This document shows, one piece after another, positions 7,263 to 14,956 of a stretch of 20,647 nucleotides of DNA (position 1 is the stretch's first letter; each line of letters opens with the position of its first letter). A program made the position numbers and the translations under genes. The notes below the pieces were generated by a model, which was not told where the DNA came from, ran no database searches, and saw only the letters and a list, made by a program, of their open reading frames with translations. The DNA is from Draconibacterium orientale. GTDB taxonomy: Bacteria > Bacteroidota > Bacteroidia > Bacteroidales > UBA12170. The stretch spans positions 1-20,647 of the forward strand of contig DYSK01000024.1 of assembly GCA_020718315.1 (NCBI GenBank). Reading direction: 5' to 3'.

Positions 7263-8939
7263 ATGCAAACCATGCCTACTTATAGTTTCTCCGAAATGAT
7301 CCCAAATGTTGTTTCAAGATATGCCCAAAATAATGCCTTGAGCTTTGTTGACGAAACGCCTCTAACCTATGCCCAAATGGGTGTAAAAATTGAGGGAGTA
7401 ATGAATTTTTTGGAATCCCTTGGATTTAAGCAAGGCGACAAAGTGATACTGTTTAGTCAGAATATGCCAAATTGGGCGATTTCCTATTTTGCGATGCAAT
7501 GCATGGGCATTGTGAGCATACCGGTTCTTCCTGATTTTGCACCCCACGAACTCCAAAATGTATTGCAACACTCTCAGGCAAAGGGAATTTTTATCTCCAA
7601 TAGTTTGGAATACAAGTTAATGGAATTAAAAAAGGATTTCATCGAAACAATTGTGCGCATGGATGATTTTGAAGTGATTGAAGGCAAAAAGCAGCAAATT
7701 CGCTTTGATGAAAATGCCCAATTGAAAGGGCGCTACACACCAAAAGAAAACGAATTAGCCATTTTGCTTTACACTTCAGGAACTACCGACAACTCTAAGG
7801 GAGTAATGCTTTCGCAAAAAAATGTTTTGTTTAATGCTTATCAATCCGGACATATTCAAGAAATTAAAGAGACCGATAAGTTTCTTTCCGTCTTGCCTTT
7901 GTCGCATACGTACGAAAACACCATCGGATTGCTTTTGCCTATTCTAAAAGGCGCAAGTGTAAGTTATCTTAAAAAACCACCAACGGCAAGTGTTTTGATC
8001 CCTGCAATGCAAAAGATAAAACCAGAGCTCATGCTCACCGTTCCTTTAATCATTGAAAAAGTTTACAAAACAAGCATACTTCCGGAGATTCAGAAAAAAA
8101 TGATTACACGCCTGATGTACAAATTTGCTCCTACACGAAAACTAATCAATCGTCTTGCCGGAAAAAAAATGTACAAAACTTTTGGCGGACATCTGAAATT
8201 CTTTGGCATTGGCGGAGCTAAACTCGACGCCGTAGTTGAGCGATTTCTACGCGAAGCAAAATTTCCCTATGCAATCGGTTACGGACTGACAGAAACAGCT
8301 CCCTTATTGGCTGGATCAAATCCATCTGAAACAAAATTTCAAGCCATCGGTCCGAAAGTGGTACATTGCGAATTAAAGATATACAATCCCGACCCAAATA
8401 CAAATGAAGGAGAAATTTGGGCAAAAGGACCAAATGTAATGTTGGGCTATTTTAAGAACGAAGAAAAGACAAGAGAAGTTTTAACGGAAGATGGTTGGTT
8501 CAAAACCGGCGACTTGGGTGTTTTTGATAAACAAGGCTGGTTGAGCCACAAAGGTAGATTGAAGAATCTGATTGTTGGAGCCAATGGCGAAAATATCTAT
8601 CCCGAAGAAATAGAGACCTTGATCAATAATTTCCGTCATGTTGTAGAGTCCATTGTGATTAAAAAGAAAGGACAACTGGTGGCTTTGGTTCATTTTAATA
8701 GAGAAGAACTTGAGCTAAACATCAAAGCAATGAAAGCCGATGTGGCCAATAAAATGGACGAAAAATTTGAGGAAATCACTTCCTTGGTTGATAAAACCAT
8801 CGACGAATTGGCCGATGAACTGCAGCAATATGTAAATGCAAGAGTGAATAAATTCTCAAGGATTCAACTGCTAATCGTTCATCCAGATCCTTTTCAAAAA
8901 ACAGCTACGCTAAAAATTAAGCGTTACTTGTATTATTAA
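7263..8939 (+). CDS. Long-chain fatty acid-CoA ligase (AMP-forming)
   Basis: This 558-residue member of the ANL adenylating superfamily activates fatty acids to acyl-AMP and then acyl-CoA at the inner face of the membrane. The P-loop is YTSGTTDNSKG (170-180), the A5 motif GYGLTET is at 339-345, GWFKTGDLG holds D417, and GRLKNLIVGANGENIYPEE is the hinge region. Near the C-terminus K551 in ATLKIKR fits the catalytic lysine of the adenylation step. The length suits the FadD15-like long-chain group common in Bacteroidota. An ATG nine bases inside (7272) is an equally possible start. The gene stands alone between a divergent lipoprotein and the ArsR cluster. Chain length specificity cannot be read from sequence; a FadL-type porin elsewhere in the window could supply substrate. 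Confidence 0.92.
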   Translation: MQTMPTYSFSEMIPNVVSRYAQNNALSFVDETPLTYAQMGVKIEGVMNFLESLGFKQGDKVILFSQNMPNWAISYFAMQCMGIVSIPVLPDFAPHELQNVLQHSQAKGIFISNSLEYKLMELKKDFIETIVRMDDFEVIEGKKQQIRFDENAQLKGRYTPKENELAILLYTSGTTDNSKGVMLSQKNVLFNAYQSGHIQEIKETDKFLSVLPLSHTYENTIGLLLPILKGASVSYLKKPPTASVLIPAMQKIKPELMLTVPLIIEKVYKTSILPEIQKKMITRLMYKFAPTRKLINRLAGKKMYKTFGGHLKFFGIGGAKLDAVVERFLREAKFPYAIGYGLTETAPLLAGSNPSETKFQAIGPKVVHCELKIYNPDPNTNEGEIWAKGPNVMLGYFKNEEKTREVLTEDGWFKTGDLGVFDKQGWLSHKGRLKNLIVGANGENIYPEEIETLINNFRHVVESIVIKKKGQLVALVHFNREELELNIKAMKADVANKMDEKFEEITSLVDKTIDELADELQQYVNARVNKFSRIQLLIVHPDPFQKTATLKIKRYLYY

Positions 8940-8979
8940 TCTTAGGATCGGTTTCTGCTCTCGACATTTAAACCCAATT

Positions 8980-9011
8980 ATTGACAATCCGATTGTTTAT
9001 TCGTAATATTG
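8980..9011 (+). promoter_or_regulatory. arsR promoter
   Basis: ATTG at 8980-8983 and TAATATTG at 9004-9011 (one mismatch to TAnnTTTG) are separated by 20 bases, near the Bacteroidota spacing. The -7 element lies inside the palindrome at 8997-9018, as expected for autorepression. Confidence 0.5.
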
Positions 9012-9018
9012 CGATGAA
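8997..9018 (+). promoter_or_regulatory. Imperfect ArsR operator upstream of arsR
   Basis: The left half TTATTCGTA and right half TGCGATGAA flank a 4-base centre and agree at 6 of 9 positions as an inverted repeat. Length and half-site match the perfect palindrome at 9351-9372, which suggests that the same repressor binds both. Confidence 0.6.
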
Positions 9019-9032
9019 CAAACTTTATACTG

Positions 9033-9335
9033 ATGTCGACTCCCAAAAACACTTTTACCGAAAATCAAAAATTGGCAGCCAGATTTGGAAAGGCTTTGGG
9101 GCATCCCGTTCGACTATTTATTATTGAATTGCTTTCAAAACAATCGTGCTGCTACAGTGGAGACTTGTCCGAAATTCTACCCATAGCCAAATCCACGCTA
9201 TCTCAACATCTTAAAGAATTGAAAAGCGCCGGTTTGATTCAAGGCGAAATCGAAGCTCCCAAAATAAAATATTGCCTTCATAGAGAAAACTGGGAATTGG
9301 CTCAAAAACTTTTTAAAGAATTTATGCAAATCTGA
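9033..9335 (+). CDS. arsR: ArsR/SmtB family transcriptional repressor
   Basis: This 100-residue winged-helix regulator has its recognition helix in AKSTLSQHLKELKSAGLI (52-69), followed by a wing at about 70-83. Adjacent cysteines C39-C40 (SCCYSG) lie just before the helix-turn-helix, and C81 lies in the wing. Together they could form the thiolate site for a soft metalloid such as trivalent arsenic. This is not the classical CxCxxC ArsR arrangement, so the inducer is uncertain. The gene stands directly before the thioredoxin/permease cluster, and operator-like palindromes overlap both its own promoter and the promoter of the next gene, indicating autoregulation plus control of the operon. Confidence 0.92.
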   Translation: MSTPKNTFTENQKLAARFGKALGHPVRLFIIELLSKQSCCYSGDLSEILPIAKSTLSQHLKELKSAGLIQGEIEAPKIKYCLHRENWELAQKLFKEFMQI

Positions 9336-9345
9336 TTTTTTTTAT

Positions 9346-9353
9346 TATTTTTG
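9346..9353 (+). promoter_or_regulatory. Promoter (-7 element) of the arsEFG-permease operon
   Basis: TATTTTTG is a perfect TAnnTTTG, 50 bases before the ATG at 9404, and overlaps the left edge of the palindrome at 9351-9372. An imperfect TTTA at 9321-9324 lies where a -33 element would be. Confidence 0.65.
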
Positions 9354-9372
9354 TTCGTATTATTACGAACAA
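9351..9372 (+). promoter_or_regulatory. Perfect ArsR operator palindrome
   Basis: TTGTTCGTA (9351-9359) and TACGAACAA (9364-9372) form a perfect 9-bp inverted repeat around TTAT. It covers the end of the -7 element and the likely transcription start. An extra copy of the half-site core CGAACAA follows immediately (9373-9379). Confidence 0.8.
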
Positions 9373-9403
9373 CGAACAATGCTTATCAATCAATAATCAG
9401 ATT

Positions 9404-9637
9404 ATGGAAATAAAGATTTTAGGAACCGGATGTCAAAAATGCAAAACGCTCGAAAAACTCACTCGCGATGTGGTGAAGCAAGCGGGCATTAAAGCCAACA
9501 TCTCAAAAGTGGATGACTTTATCGAGATTATGTCTTACGGAGTTATTTCTACTCCTGCACTGGTTGTTGATGGAAAGCTAATTGTAAAAGGTCGAATTCC
9601 CTCATCAAGCGAATTAAAAAGTCTATTAAACCAATAA
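9404..9637 (+). CDS. Small thioredoxin-fold protein, ArsE-like
   Basis: This 77-residue cytoplasmic protein is of the 'redox-active disulfide protein 2' (thioredoxin_3) type. The redox motif C10-Q-K-C13 follows the first strand (KILGTGCQKCK), and the cis-proline context STPALVVDGK (about 50-59) is present. It should shuttle a dithiol/disulfide. Its position as first gene before ArsF- and ArsG-like genes matches the arsEFG order linked to organoarsenical handling in Shewanella (from memory), so it may supply electrons to, or carry, a trivalent arsenical. It lies 11 bases before the next gene and is under the palindromic operator. Small thioredoxins of this type also accompany DUF318 permeases in clusters whose substrate is unknown. 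Confidence 0.85.
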   Translation: MEIKILGTGCQKCKTLEKLTRDVVKQAGIKANISKVDDFIEIMSYGVISTPALVVDGKLIVKGRIPSSSELKSLLNQ

Positions 9638-9648
9638 ATTTCGGAATC

Positions 9649-10065
9649 ATGAAAAATAGTTTAACTGTAATCTCGCTATGTCTATTTGCATTTAGCACTT
9701 TATCTTTTATTTGTAATGCTGCAGATAAAACAAAGGCGGATGTTAGATCGGAGATGAAGTCCATTGAGGTGTATTACTTTCATGGCACTCGCCGCTGCGA
9801 AACCTGCAAAGCCGTGGGTGTTGTTTCAAAAGAATTGGTGAAAAACAAATATGGCGACAATTCGAACGTTAAGTTTGTCGAAATCAACATCGACGAACCC
9901 GGAAACGAAGAATTGGTAAAGAAATTTCAGGTAAGCGGCTCGGGCTTGTATATTTATAATGGCCACGAAATTGTAAACATTACAGTTTTCGCATTTCAAT
10001 ACGCCATTAGCAATCCGGATAATTTAAAAAACAAGCTTATACAGCTTATCAACAGAAACTTATAG
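9649..10065 (+). CDS. Exported thioredoxin-fold protein, ArsF family
   Basis: This 138-residue protein has a signal peptide (about 1-25, ending CNAA) and a thioredoxin-like domain with the motif C50-E-T-C53 in YYFHGTRRCETCKA. That sequence is typical of the family NCBI names 'nitrophenyl compound nitroreductase subunit ArsF'. The cysteines would face the periplasm. The stop lies 3 bases before the GTG of the ArsG-like gene, so the two are almost certainly co-translated. Membership is recognised from memory of the motif and from context. The nitroreductase role is inherited from a distant relative and may not apply here; a periplasmic dithiol relay is the minimum supported role. Confidence 0.83.
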   Translation: MKNSLTVISLCLFAFSTLSFICNAADKTKADVRSEMKSIEVYYFHGTRRCETCKAVGVVSKELVKNKYGDNSNVKFVEINIDEPGNEELVKKFQVSGSGLYIYNGHEIVNITVFAFQYAISNPDNLKNKLIQLINRNL

Positions 10066-10068
10066 CCC

Positions 10069-10776
10069 GTGGAAATTCTCCAGAACTGGCTCGAAACAGC
10101 CCAAATGCCCTTTTTAACGGCTTTTATTCTGGGGCTGATGACAGCGGTGAGTCCTTGTCCGTTATCCACAAATATTACAGCGATGGCTTTTATTGGAAAG
10201 GACCTAACCGATAGGCGAAGCGTGTTTATCGGCGGATTGGTTTATACCGCTGGGCGAGCCATCACATACTCCGGCTTAGGCTTGCTATTTTATTTTGGCG
10301 CAAGCCAATTTCAAATTGCGGGTTTCGTTCAAAAATGGGGCGAAAAACTTTTAGGCCCCTTGCTGATTCTAATTGGGATATTGATGTTGGATATGATCCG
10401 AATTCATTTTCCGGGAATCGGAAAACTGAGCGAAAAAATAGAACAGAAAAGCACTCGCAGTTATTCGGACGTTTTAATTCTCGGAATCGTGTTTGCACTT
10501 GCATTCTGTCCTTACAGCGGAGTTTTATATTTTGGGATGCTCATCCCCATGACCATAGCGAGCGCGTCGGGCTTGTATTTACCATTCATCTTCGCTTTGG
10601 GAACTGGAATTCCAGTGGTTATTTTTGCCTATTTTATCGCTTTTGCATTGGGACGCGTGGGCGAGTTTTTCAATAAATTAAAGACTTTTGAAATCATTTT
10701 CAGAAGAACGGTAGCCGTCCTATTTATTCTGGTCGGAATCTATTATTCCAGTATATTTTTTTTAAATCTCCAATAG
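10069..10776 (+). CDS. CcdA-like membrane protein, ArsG family
   Basis: This 235-residue protein has about six membrane helices in two similar halves, each with a conserved Cys-Pro: C30-P in AVSPCPLSTN and C147-P in LAFCPYSG. This is the CcdA/DsbD arrangement, in which the two cysteines carry reducing equivalents across the inner membrane. NCBI calls the matching family an aromatic aminobenzylarsenical efflux permease (ArsG). Both readings fit the neighbours: cytoplasmic thioredoxin, periplasmic ArsF-like dithiol protein and a separate permease. The start is GTG, three bases after the arsF-like stop; the next in-frame ATG (residue 13) would leave a longer gap. Residues 105-130 form a charged loop between the halves. 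Confidence 0.83.
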   Translation: MEILQNWLETAQMPFLTAFILGLMTAVSPCPLSTNITAMAFIGKDLTDRRSVFIGGLVYTAGRAITYSGLGLLFYFGASQFQIAGFVQKWGEKLLGPLLILIGILMLDMIRIHFPGIGKLSEKIEQKSTRSYSDVLILGIVFALAFCPYSGVLYFGMLIPMTIASASGLYLPFIFALGTGIPVVIFAYFIAFALGRVGEFFNKLKTFEIIFRRTVAVLFILVGIYYSSIFFLNLQ

Positions 10777-10807
10777 AGAACTAATTAGCTAAACTCATCT
10801 TTGAAAA

Positions 10808-12103
10808 ATGGAATGGAAAAAAGAATCTAAAATTTTTATTTGGCTACTCGGATTTTTCCTCTTCACCTACTATATGCCTATTGGCAATAAGCGTTTTGAC
10901 GGTGCAATTTTAGAAGCCTTTGCGTTGACCAAATGGTATGCACAAGAACATGTGCTATTCTGCCTGATTCCAGCGTTTTTTATCGCTGGAGTGATCGCTG
11001 TCTTTATTAGTCAGGGAACAGTAATCAAATATTTTGGTGCACATGCCACGAAATGGAAATCCTATTTAATTGCGTCCTTGTCGGGAACCATTTTGGCCGT
11101 ATGCAGTTGCACAATTCTTCCTCTTTTTTCGAGTATTCACAAACGTGGTGCCGGATTGGGACCGGCTATCACATTTTTATATTCTGGCCCGGCCATAAAC
11201 ATTCTTGCTATTATACTCACTGCGCGGATTTTGGGATTTGAACTTGGATTAGCCCGCATTATTGGAGCTGTTGTTTTCAGTATTATCATTGGGTTAATCA
11301 TGTCATTTCTTTATCGCAAAGAAGAAAATGCACGCGCCGACAAGATGAATTTTCCGGAAGTAAAAGGAGAACGTCCTTTGTGGCAAAGCAGTTTTCATTT
11401 TTTTGTTTTGGTATTTATTTTGGTGTTTATTAATTGGGGAAAACCCAATACAGATGCCGGCCTATTATTTTGGATTTGGTCGAATAAATGGCTGATGACT
11501 TCCATGTTTGGAATACTCTTTATTTTTTCTTTGATCAAAATTTTGAAAATAAAGGCGGCCAATGTTGCACTTGCCGTAATTCCGATCCTGATCTCAGCCA
11601 TTATTTTTCCATCTCAACCAACGATACCTTTTGTTTTATCGGTAATTGGCCTAACGGTTTTGACATTGATAACTCCAGGCGAACCACAAGAATGGCTCAA
11701 CGAAACTTGGGGTTTTACAAAACAAATACTGCCCTTATTAGCCGTCGGCGTTCTAACTGCCGGATTCTTGCTTGGAACCACCAATGGCGAAGGCATTTTG
11801 CCAAGCGAATGGGTTTCCAATTTGGTAGGAGGCAATTCGCTGTTTTCGAATTTCTTTGCTTCAGTGTTTGGAGCTTTTATGTATTTTGCAACACTTACAG
11901 AAATTCCCATTCTACAAGGATTGCTTAAGAACGGCATGGGACAAGGTCCTGCTTTAGCTTTACTGCTTGCCGGTCCGGCCTTGTCGCTACCAAATATGTT
12001 GGTGATCCAAAATGTAATTGGCACACAAAAAACAGTTGTTTATGTAGTCTTGGTCATTGTTATGGCCACGGCAAGCGGTTTGTTGTACGGCGCCTTGTAT
12101 TAA
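10808..12103 (+). CDS. ArsP/DUF318-family permease
   Basis: This 431-residue inner-membrane protein has roughly ten hydrophobic segments. The family hallmark is VCSCTILPLFSSI with C99-S-C101, followed by GAGLGPAITFLYSGPAIN; a second, related half has FATLTEIPIL and GPALSLPN. Characterised ArsP proteins export trivalent organoarsenicals and carry functionally important cysteines. Relatives (SO_0444 type) are linked to Cu/Zn efflux, so the substrate is not fixed by family. As last gene of the ArsR-controlled operon, 31 bases after the ArsG-like gene, it is the likely efflux step. A hydrophilic loop at about 175-190 separates the halves. Confidence 0.88.
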   Translation: MEWKKESKIFIWLLGFFLFTYYMPIGNKRFDGAILEAFALTKWYAQEHVLFCLIPAFFIAGVIAVFISQGTVIKYFGAHATKWKSYLIASLSGTILAVCSCTILPLFSSIHKRGAGLGPAITFLYSGPAINILAIILTARILGFELGLARIIGAVVFSIIIGLIMSFLYRKEENARADKMNFPEVKGERPLWQSSFHFFVLVFILVFINWGKPNTDAGLLFWIWSNKWLMTSMFGILFIFSLIKILKIKAANVALAVIPILISAIIFPSQPTIPFVLSVIGLTVLTLITPGEPQEWLNETWGFTKQILPLLAVGVLTAGFLLGTTNGEGILPSEWVSNLVGGNSLFSNFFASVFGAFMYFATLTEIPILQGLLKNGMGQGPALALLLAGPALSLPNMLVIQNVIGTQKTVVYVVLVIVMATASGLLYGALY

Positions 12104-12144
12104 ACGACACCATTTATCAGCAGTAAATTGAAAATGTCGTTTTC
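12104..12144 (+). terminator. Weak terminator candidate between convergent genes
   Basis: ACGAC plus ATTT (12104-12115, with a 3-base bulge) can pair with AAATGTCGT (12132-12140), followed by TTTCT. The bulge and the 16-base loop make it a weak structure, but it is the only candidate after the permease stop. Confidence 0.35.
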
Positions 12145-12151
12145 TGAAAAC

Positions 12152-12922
12152 TTATTCTAGCTTTTTTGCCGCGTCCCAATATACATCCATTTCGGCTAAA
12201 CTCATTTCGTGAAGCGATTTCCCCTGCGATTTGGTTTCCTTTTCGAGGTATTGAAAGCGACGTTTAAACTTTTTATTGGTACGTTCCAATGCATCTTCGG
12301 GATTTATATCCAAAAAACGAGCATAATTAATTAAGGCAAAAAGGACATCACCAAATTCGGCTTCCATTTTTTCCTTGTTGTCGGTTTTATTCACCTCGTC
12401 GTGAAATTCCTTCAGCTCTTCTTGTACTTTCTCCCAAACCTGTTCGGGTTTTTCCCAATCAAAACCAACACCGCGAACCTTTTCTTGCATGCGATAAGCT
12501 TTTACCATGGCGGGCAATGACTGAGGCACCCCATCCAAAACCGAATCGCGACCTTCTTTGAGTTTCAACAGTTCCCAGTTTTGTTTCACTGTTTCGGCAT
12601 CATTTGCTACCACATCGCTATAAATATGAGGATGACGATAAATCAATTTTTCGCTGATGCTATCCAAAACATCGGCCATATCGAACGCGTTTTTCTCTGA
12701 GCCAATTTTCGCATAGAAAACCATGTGAAGCATCAAGTCGCCCAATTCCTTTTTGACCTCTTCAAGGTTGTTATCCAAAATGGCATCGGAAAGCTCATAC
12801 ACTTCTTCAATAGTCAAATGACGTAGGCTTTCCAAAGTTTGTTTTCGATCCCACGGACAGCTAAGGCGCAATTCGTCCATGATTGTCAACAATCGTTCAA
12901 AAGCTTTCAATTTCCTTTTCAT
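12152..12922 (-). CDS. mazG: Nucleoside triphosphate pyrophosphohydrolase MazG
   Basis: This 256-residue all-alpha NTP pyrophosphatase removes non-canonical or excess nucleotides, yielding NMP and pyrophosphate. Two MazG modules are visible. The first has SCPWDRKQTLESL, then EEVYELSDAI and KKELGDLMLHMVF, supplying the E-E-x-x-E and E-x-x-D magnesium ligands. The second has EELKEFHDEV and EAEFGDVLFALINYARF. Length and order match E. coli MazG. The open frame extends 54 codons further upstream, but the start is set at 12922 (MKRKLKAFERLL) because family similarity begins there and a perfect -7 element lies at 12942-12949. It diverges from the PagL-like gene. Confidence 0.95.
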   Translation of the reverse strand: MKRKLKAFERLLTIMDELRLSCPWDRKQTLESLRHLTIEEVYELSDAILDNNLEEVKKELGDLMLHMVFYAKIGSEKNAFDMADVLDSISEKLIYRHPHIYSDVVANDAETVKQNWELLKLKEGRDSVLDGVPQSLPAMVKAYRMQEKVRGVGFDWEKPEQVWEKVQEELKEFHDEVNKTDNKEKMEAEFGDVLFALINYARFLDINPEDALERTNKKFKRRFQYLEKETKSQGKSLHEMSLAEMDVYWDAAKKLE

Positions 12923-12941
12923 AAGCCAACATATTTTGTGG

Positions 12942-12949
12942 CAAAAGTA
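12942..12949 (-). promoter_or_regulatory. -7 promoter element of mazG
   Basis: On the minus strand this reads TACTTTTG, a perfect TAnnTTTG, 19 bases before the chosen ATG. It excludes the longer upstream reading frame. Confidence 0.6.
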
Positions 12950-13017
12950 TCTATTTATACTGAATTTTCGGGTTTTAAACTGATCATCCCATTTGCTGGA
13001 CATTCCCAAGATTTCAA

Positions 13018-13025
13018 TACATTTG
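13018..13025 (+). promoter_or_regulatory. -7 promoter element of the PagL-like gene
   Basis: TACATTTG is a perfect TAnnTTTG, 20 bases before the TTG start at 13046. TTTG at 12992-12995 could be the -33 element, with 22 bases between, slightly long. Confidence 0.5.
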
Positions 13026-13045
13026 TGCATCAACATATTCGACAT

Positions 13046-14215
13046 TTGAAAACAAAAAATAGCCGTCGCTTTCGCCATCTCCAAGCCATCCTATTCATTG
13101 GAATTCTTCTGTCGGAAATTTACAATCCGTGCACTGCGCAAAATATTTTGCAAAAAAAACAAGAACATCTTTCTACGCTTTCGATCGAAACACGTGCTTA
13201 TTATGGTTTTATCAATAATTACCACAACGAGCTAAAGCTTTTCAATACGCATCTTCCAGCATTCGAAATAAGTTTGATTAAGAGTGCGAGTGGAAGAAAA
13301 TCGTGGGAATCGATCTATCAAAACCCCAAAATTGGATATAGCCTCTTTTATACTTCGTTCAACAATTCAGCAGTTCTAGGAAGTGCCTTGGCCGTTTATC
13401 CGCATATTGATTTTCCGCTATTCAATACGCCTATACAAAAAGCAAATTTCAGAATTGGACTTGGGCTGGCTTATTTCAATAAAAAATTCACTCCCATCGA
13501 AAATTATCAAAATTTAGCAATTGGTTCTTCGTTCAATGCGTTTGTTCACTTTAGGTTCGATTATCAATTTCACTTGAATGATCACAATCGGCTGTCATTG
13601 GGAATGAGCTTGATTCATTTTTCGAATGGAAGTTTCACCACACCAAACTACGGTTTAAATCTCCTCATGGCATCCGTTGGATATACACATCAAATTGGAA
13701 ATGAACCACAAAACAACGGTTTGAAACCCTATCCACTGTTTCGCCTTACGGAAAACGCTCCACTGCGAATAGACATTCAGGCGGGATTTGGATTAAAAAG
13801 TTTAAACACCACTCTTGGAGAGAAATTTCCCGTTTTCGCCCAATCGATGACTGTTTTTAAGACGATAAACAAAAAGTCGAGCCTCGGAGTGGGGATAGAC
13901 TTTTCGTGGGACAAATCGCACGAAGAACTTTTGTTGCAGAGAGAAATAAGCTCCACGAACTTAGGATTGATAAAATATGCACTTGCTGCAAATTATGAAT
14001 TACGTTTGGAAAAACTATCGCTCAAATTTGGAATTGGCGGCTATGTGTATGCAAAAGAACAAAACGAAGGCGCCTTTTTTGAGAAATTGGCTTTAAATTA
14101 TTTGGTTTATCGAAATGTGTATGCCAGCATGGAACTAAAAGCGCATGCTGCAAGAGCCGCCTATTTGGCGTGGGGTTTAGGCTATCAGCTTCCATTTAAA
14201 AAAGTAAATCGATGA
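13046..14215 (+). CDS. Outer-membrane lipid A deacylase-like protein (PagL/acyloxyacyl hydrolase family)
   Basis: From a TTG start the protein has 389 residues: a signal peptide (MKTKNSRRF... then LQAILFIGILL, cleavage after CTAQ) and a beta-barrel-like body of alternating hydrophobic strands. The PagL catalytic signature HFSNGS is at 191-196 (H191, S193), followed by PNYGLN. PagL removes a 3-O-linked acyl chain from lipid A in the outer membrane. At 389 residues it is about twice the proteobacterial enzyme, as usual for Bacteroidota members. No in-frame ATG lies near the signal peptide; the open frame reaches back to an ATG at 12839, but that part overlaps mazG antisense and is not protein-like. 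The -7 element at 13018-13025 supports the TTG start. The stop overlaps the next gene (ATGA). Confidence 0.82.
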   Translation: MKTKNSRRFRHLQAILFIGILLSEIYNPCTAQNILQKKQEHLSTLSIETRAYYGFINNYHNELKLFNTHLPAFEISLIKSASGRKSWESIYQNPKIGYSLFYTSFNNSAVLGSALAVYPHIDFPLFNTPIQKANFRIGLGLAYFNKKFTPIENYQNLAIGSSFNAFVHFRFDYQFHLNDHNRLSLGMSLIHFSNGSFTTPNYGLNLLMASVGYTHQIGNEPQNNGLKPYPLFRLTENAPLRIDIQAGFGLKSLNTTLGEKFPVFAQSMTVFKTINKKSSLGVGIDFSWDKSHEELLLQREISSTNLGLIKYALAANYELRLEKLSLKFGIGGYVYAKEQNEGAFFEKLALNYLVYRNVYASMELKAHAARAAYLAWGLGYQLPFKKVNR

Positions 14216-14949
14216 AAAGAAAAACACACCAATTCCTGAAAGCTATATTCATCGTATTTCTATTTAATTCGTGCCAAAAAGATTGTTTTTTCGCCACCGG
14301 ACAAGAAACCAGCGAAGAGCGCAGTGTGGAAGATTTTTATTACATCCAGCTTTGGGACAACATTGATTTGGAATTAACTTTTGATACGATAAACAAACTG
14401 CAATTGGTAGCCGGCGAAAATATTTTGGACAATATTGAAACAACTACTGAAAACGGGGTTTTAAAAATCAGCAATCAAAATAGATGCAATTGGCTTCGCT
14501 CCTATTCTAAACCCATACGTGTTGAGCTTCGTTTAAAAAGAATTTCCGAACTTGAAGTGCACGGCACGGGCAATATTGTTTGTACCAACACACTAAAAGC
14601 CGACTCCTTGATGTTGAATATTTGGGATGCAGCGGGAAAAATAGACTTAAATATCGACACCAAGAAATCAACAATTCGGTATCATATTGGGATTGCCGAG
14701 GTGTATTACAGCGGAAAAACGCGATTAAGTTATGTTTCTTCAAATAGTTTTGGCCCGGTGGATGCCCGAAATTTGCAGAGCGAACAAACGTATATCAGCA
14801 CCATTGGTTCAAACAACAATTATGTTTGGGCAACGGAAATACTGGAAGCCACTATAGGAGCCAGCGGAAATATTTACTACAAGGAAAATCCCAGAATCCT
14901 AAGAACTTTCATCAAAGGATCGGGAGAAGTAAAACAAATTGAACTTTAA
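14212..14949 (+). CDS. Lipoprotein with DUF2807 (head GIN) domain
   Basis: This 245-residue protein has a lipoprotein signal ending FNSC (C21), so it should be anchored to an envelope membrane facing the periplasm or the exterior. The rest is a DUF2807-type beta-helix with repeated short strands: EDFYYIQLWDNIDLELT at the start, then ELEVHGTGNIVC, ADSLMLNIWDAAGKIDLN and a closing GSGEVKQIEL. The domain is very common and of unknown role in Bacteroidota. It overlaps the PagL-like gene by 4 bases (ATGA), so the two are translationally coupled and may act together at the outer membrane. The stop is only 7 bases from the convergent proS stop, with no hairpin between. Confidence 0.85.
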   Translation: MKRKTHQFLKAIFIVFLFNSCQKDCFFATGQETSEERSVEDFYYIQLWDNIDLELTFDTINKLQLVAGENILDNIETTTENGVLKISNQNRCNWLRSYSKPIRVELRLKRISELEVHGTGNIVCTNTLKADSLMLNIWDAAGKIDLNIDTKKSTIRYHIGIAEVYYSGKTRLSYVSSNSFGPVDARNLQSEQTYISTIGSNNNYVWATEILEATIGASGNIYYKENPRILRTFIKGSGEVKQIEL

Positions 14950-14956
14950 GAAACCA

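Noticed and set aside
10069..10776. Cytochrome c biogenesis protein CcdA proper
   Set aside because: Fold and cysteines agree, but there are no cytochrome c maturation genes nearby and the ArsF/permease context points to the ArsG branch.
12839..13045. Upstream 69 codons of the PagL-like frame
   Set aside because: They overlap mazG antisense, precede the signal peptide and lie mostly before the promoter element.
12923..13084. N-terminal extension of mazG (54 codons)
   Set aside because: Family similarity begins at MKRKLKAFERLL; the -7 element at 12942-12949 lies inside the extension, and its Cys- and Phe-rich sequence is not protein-like.
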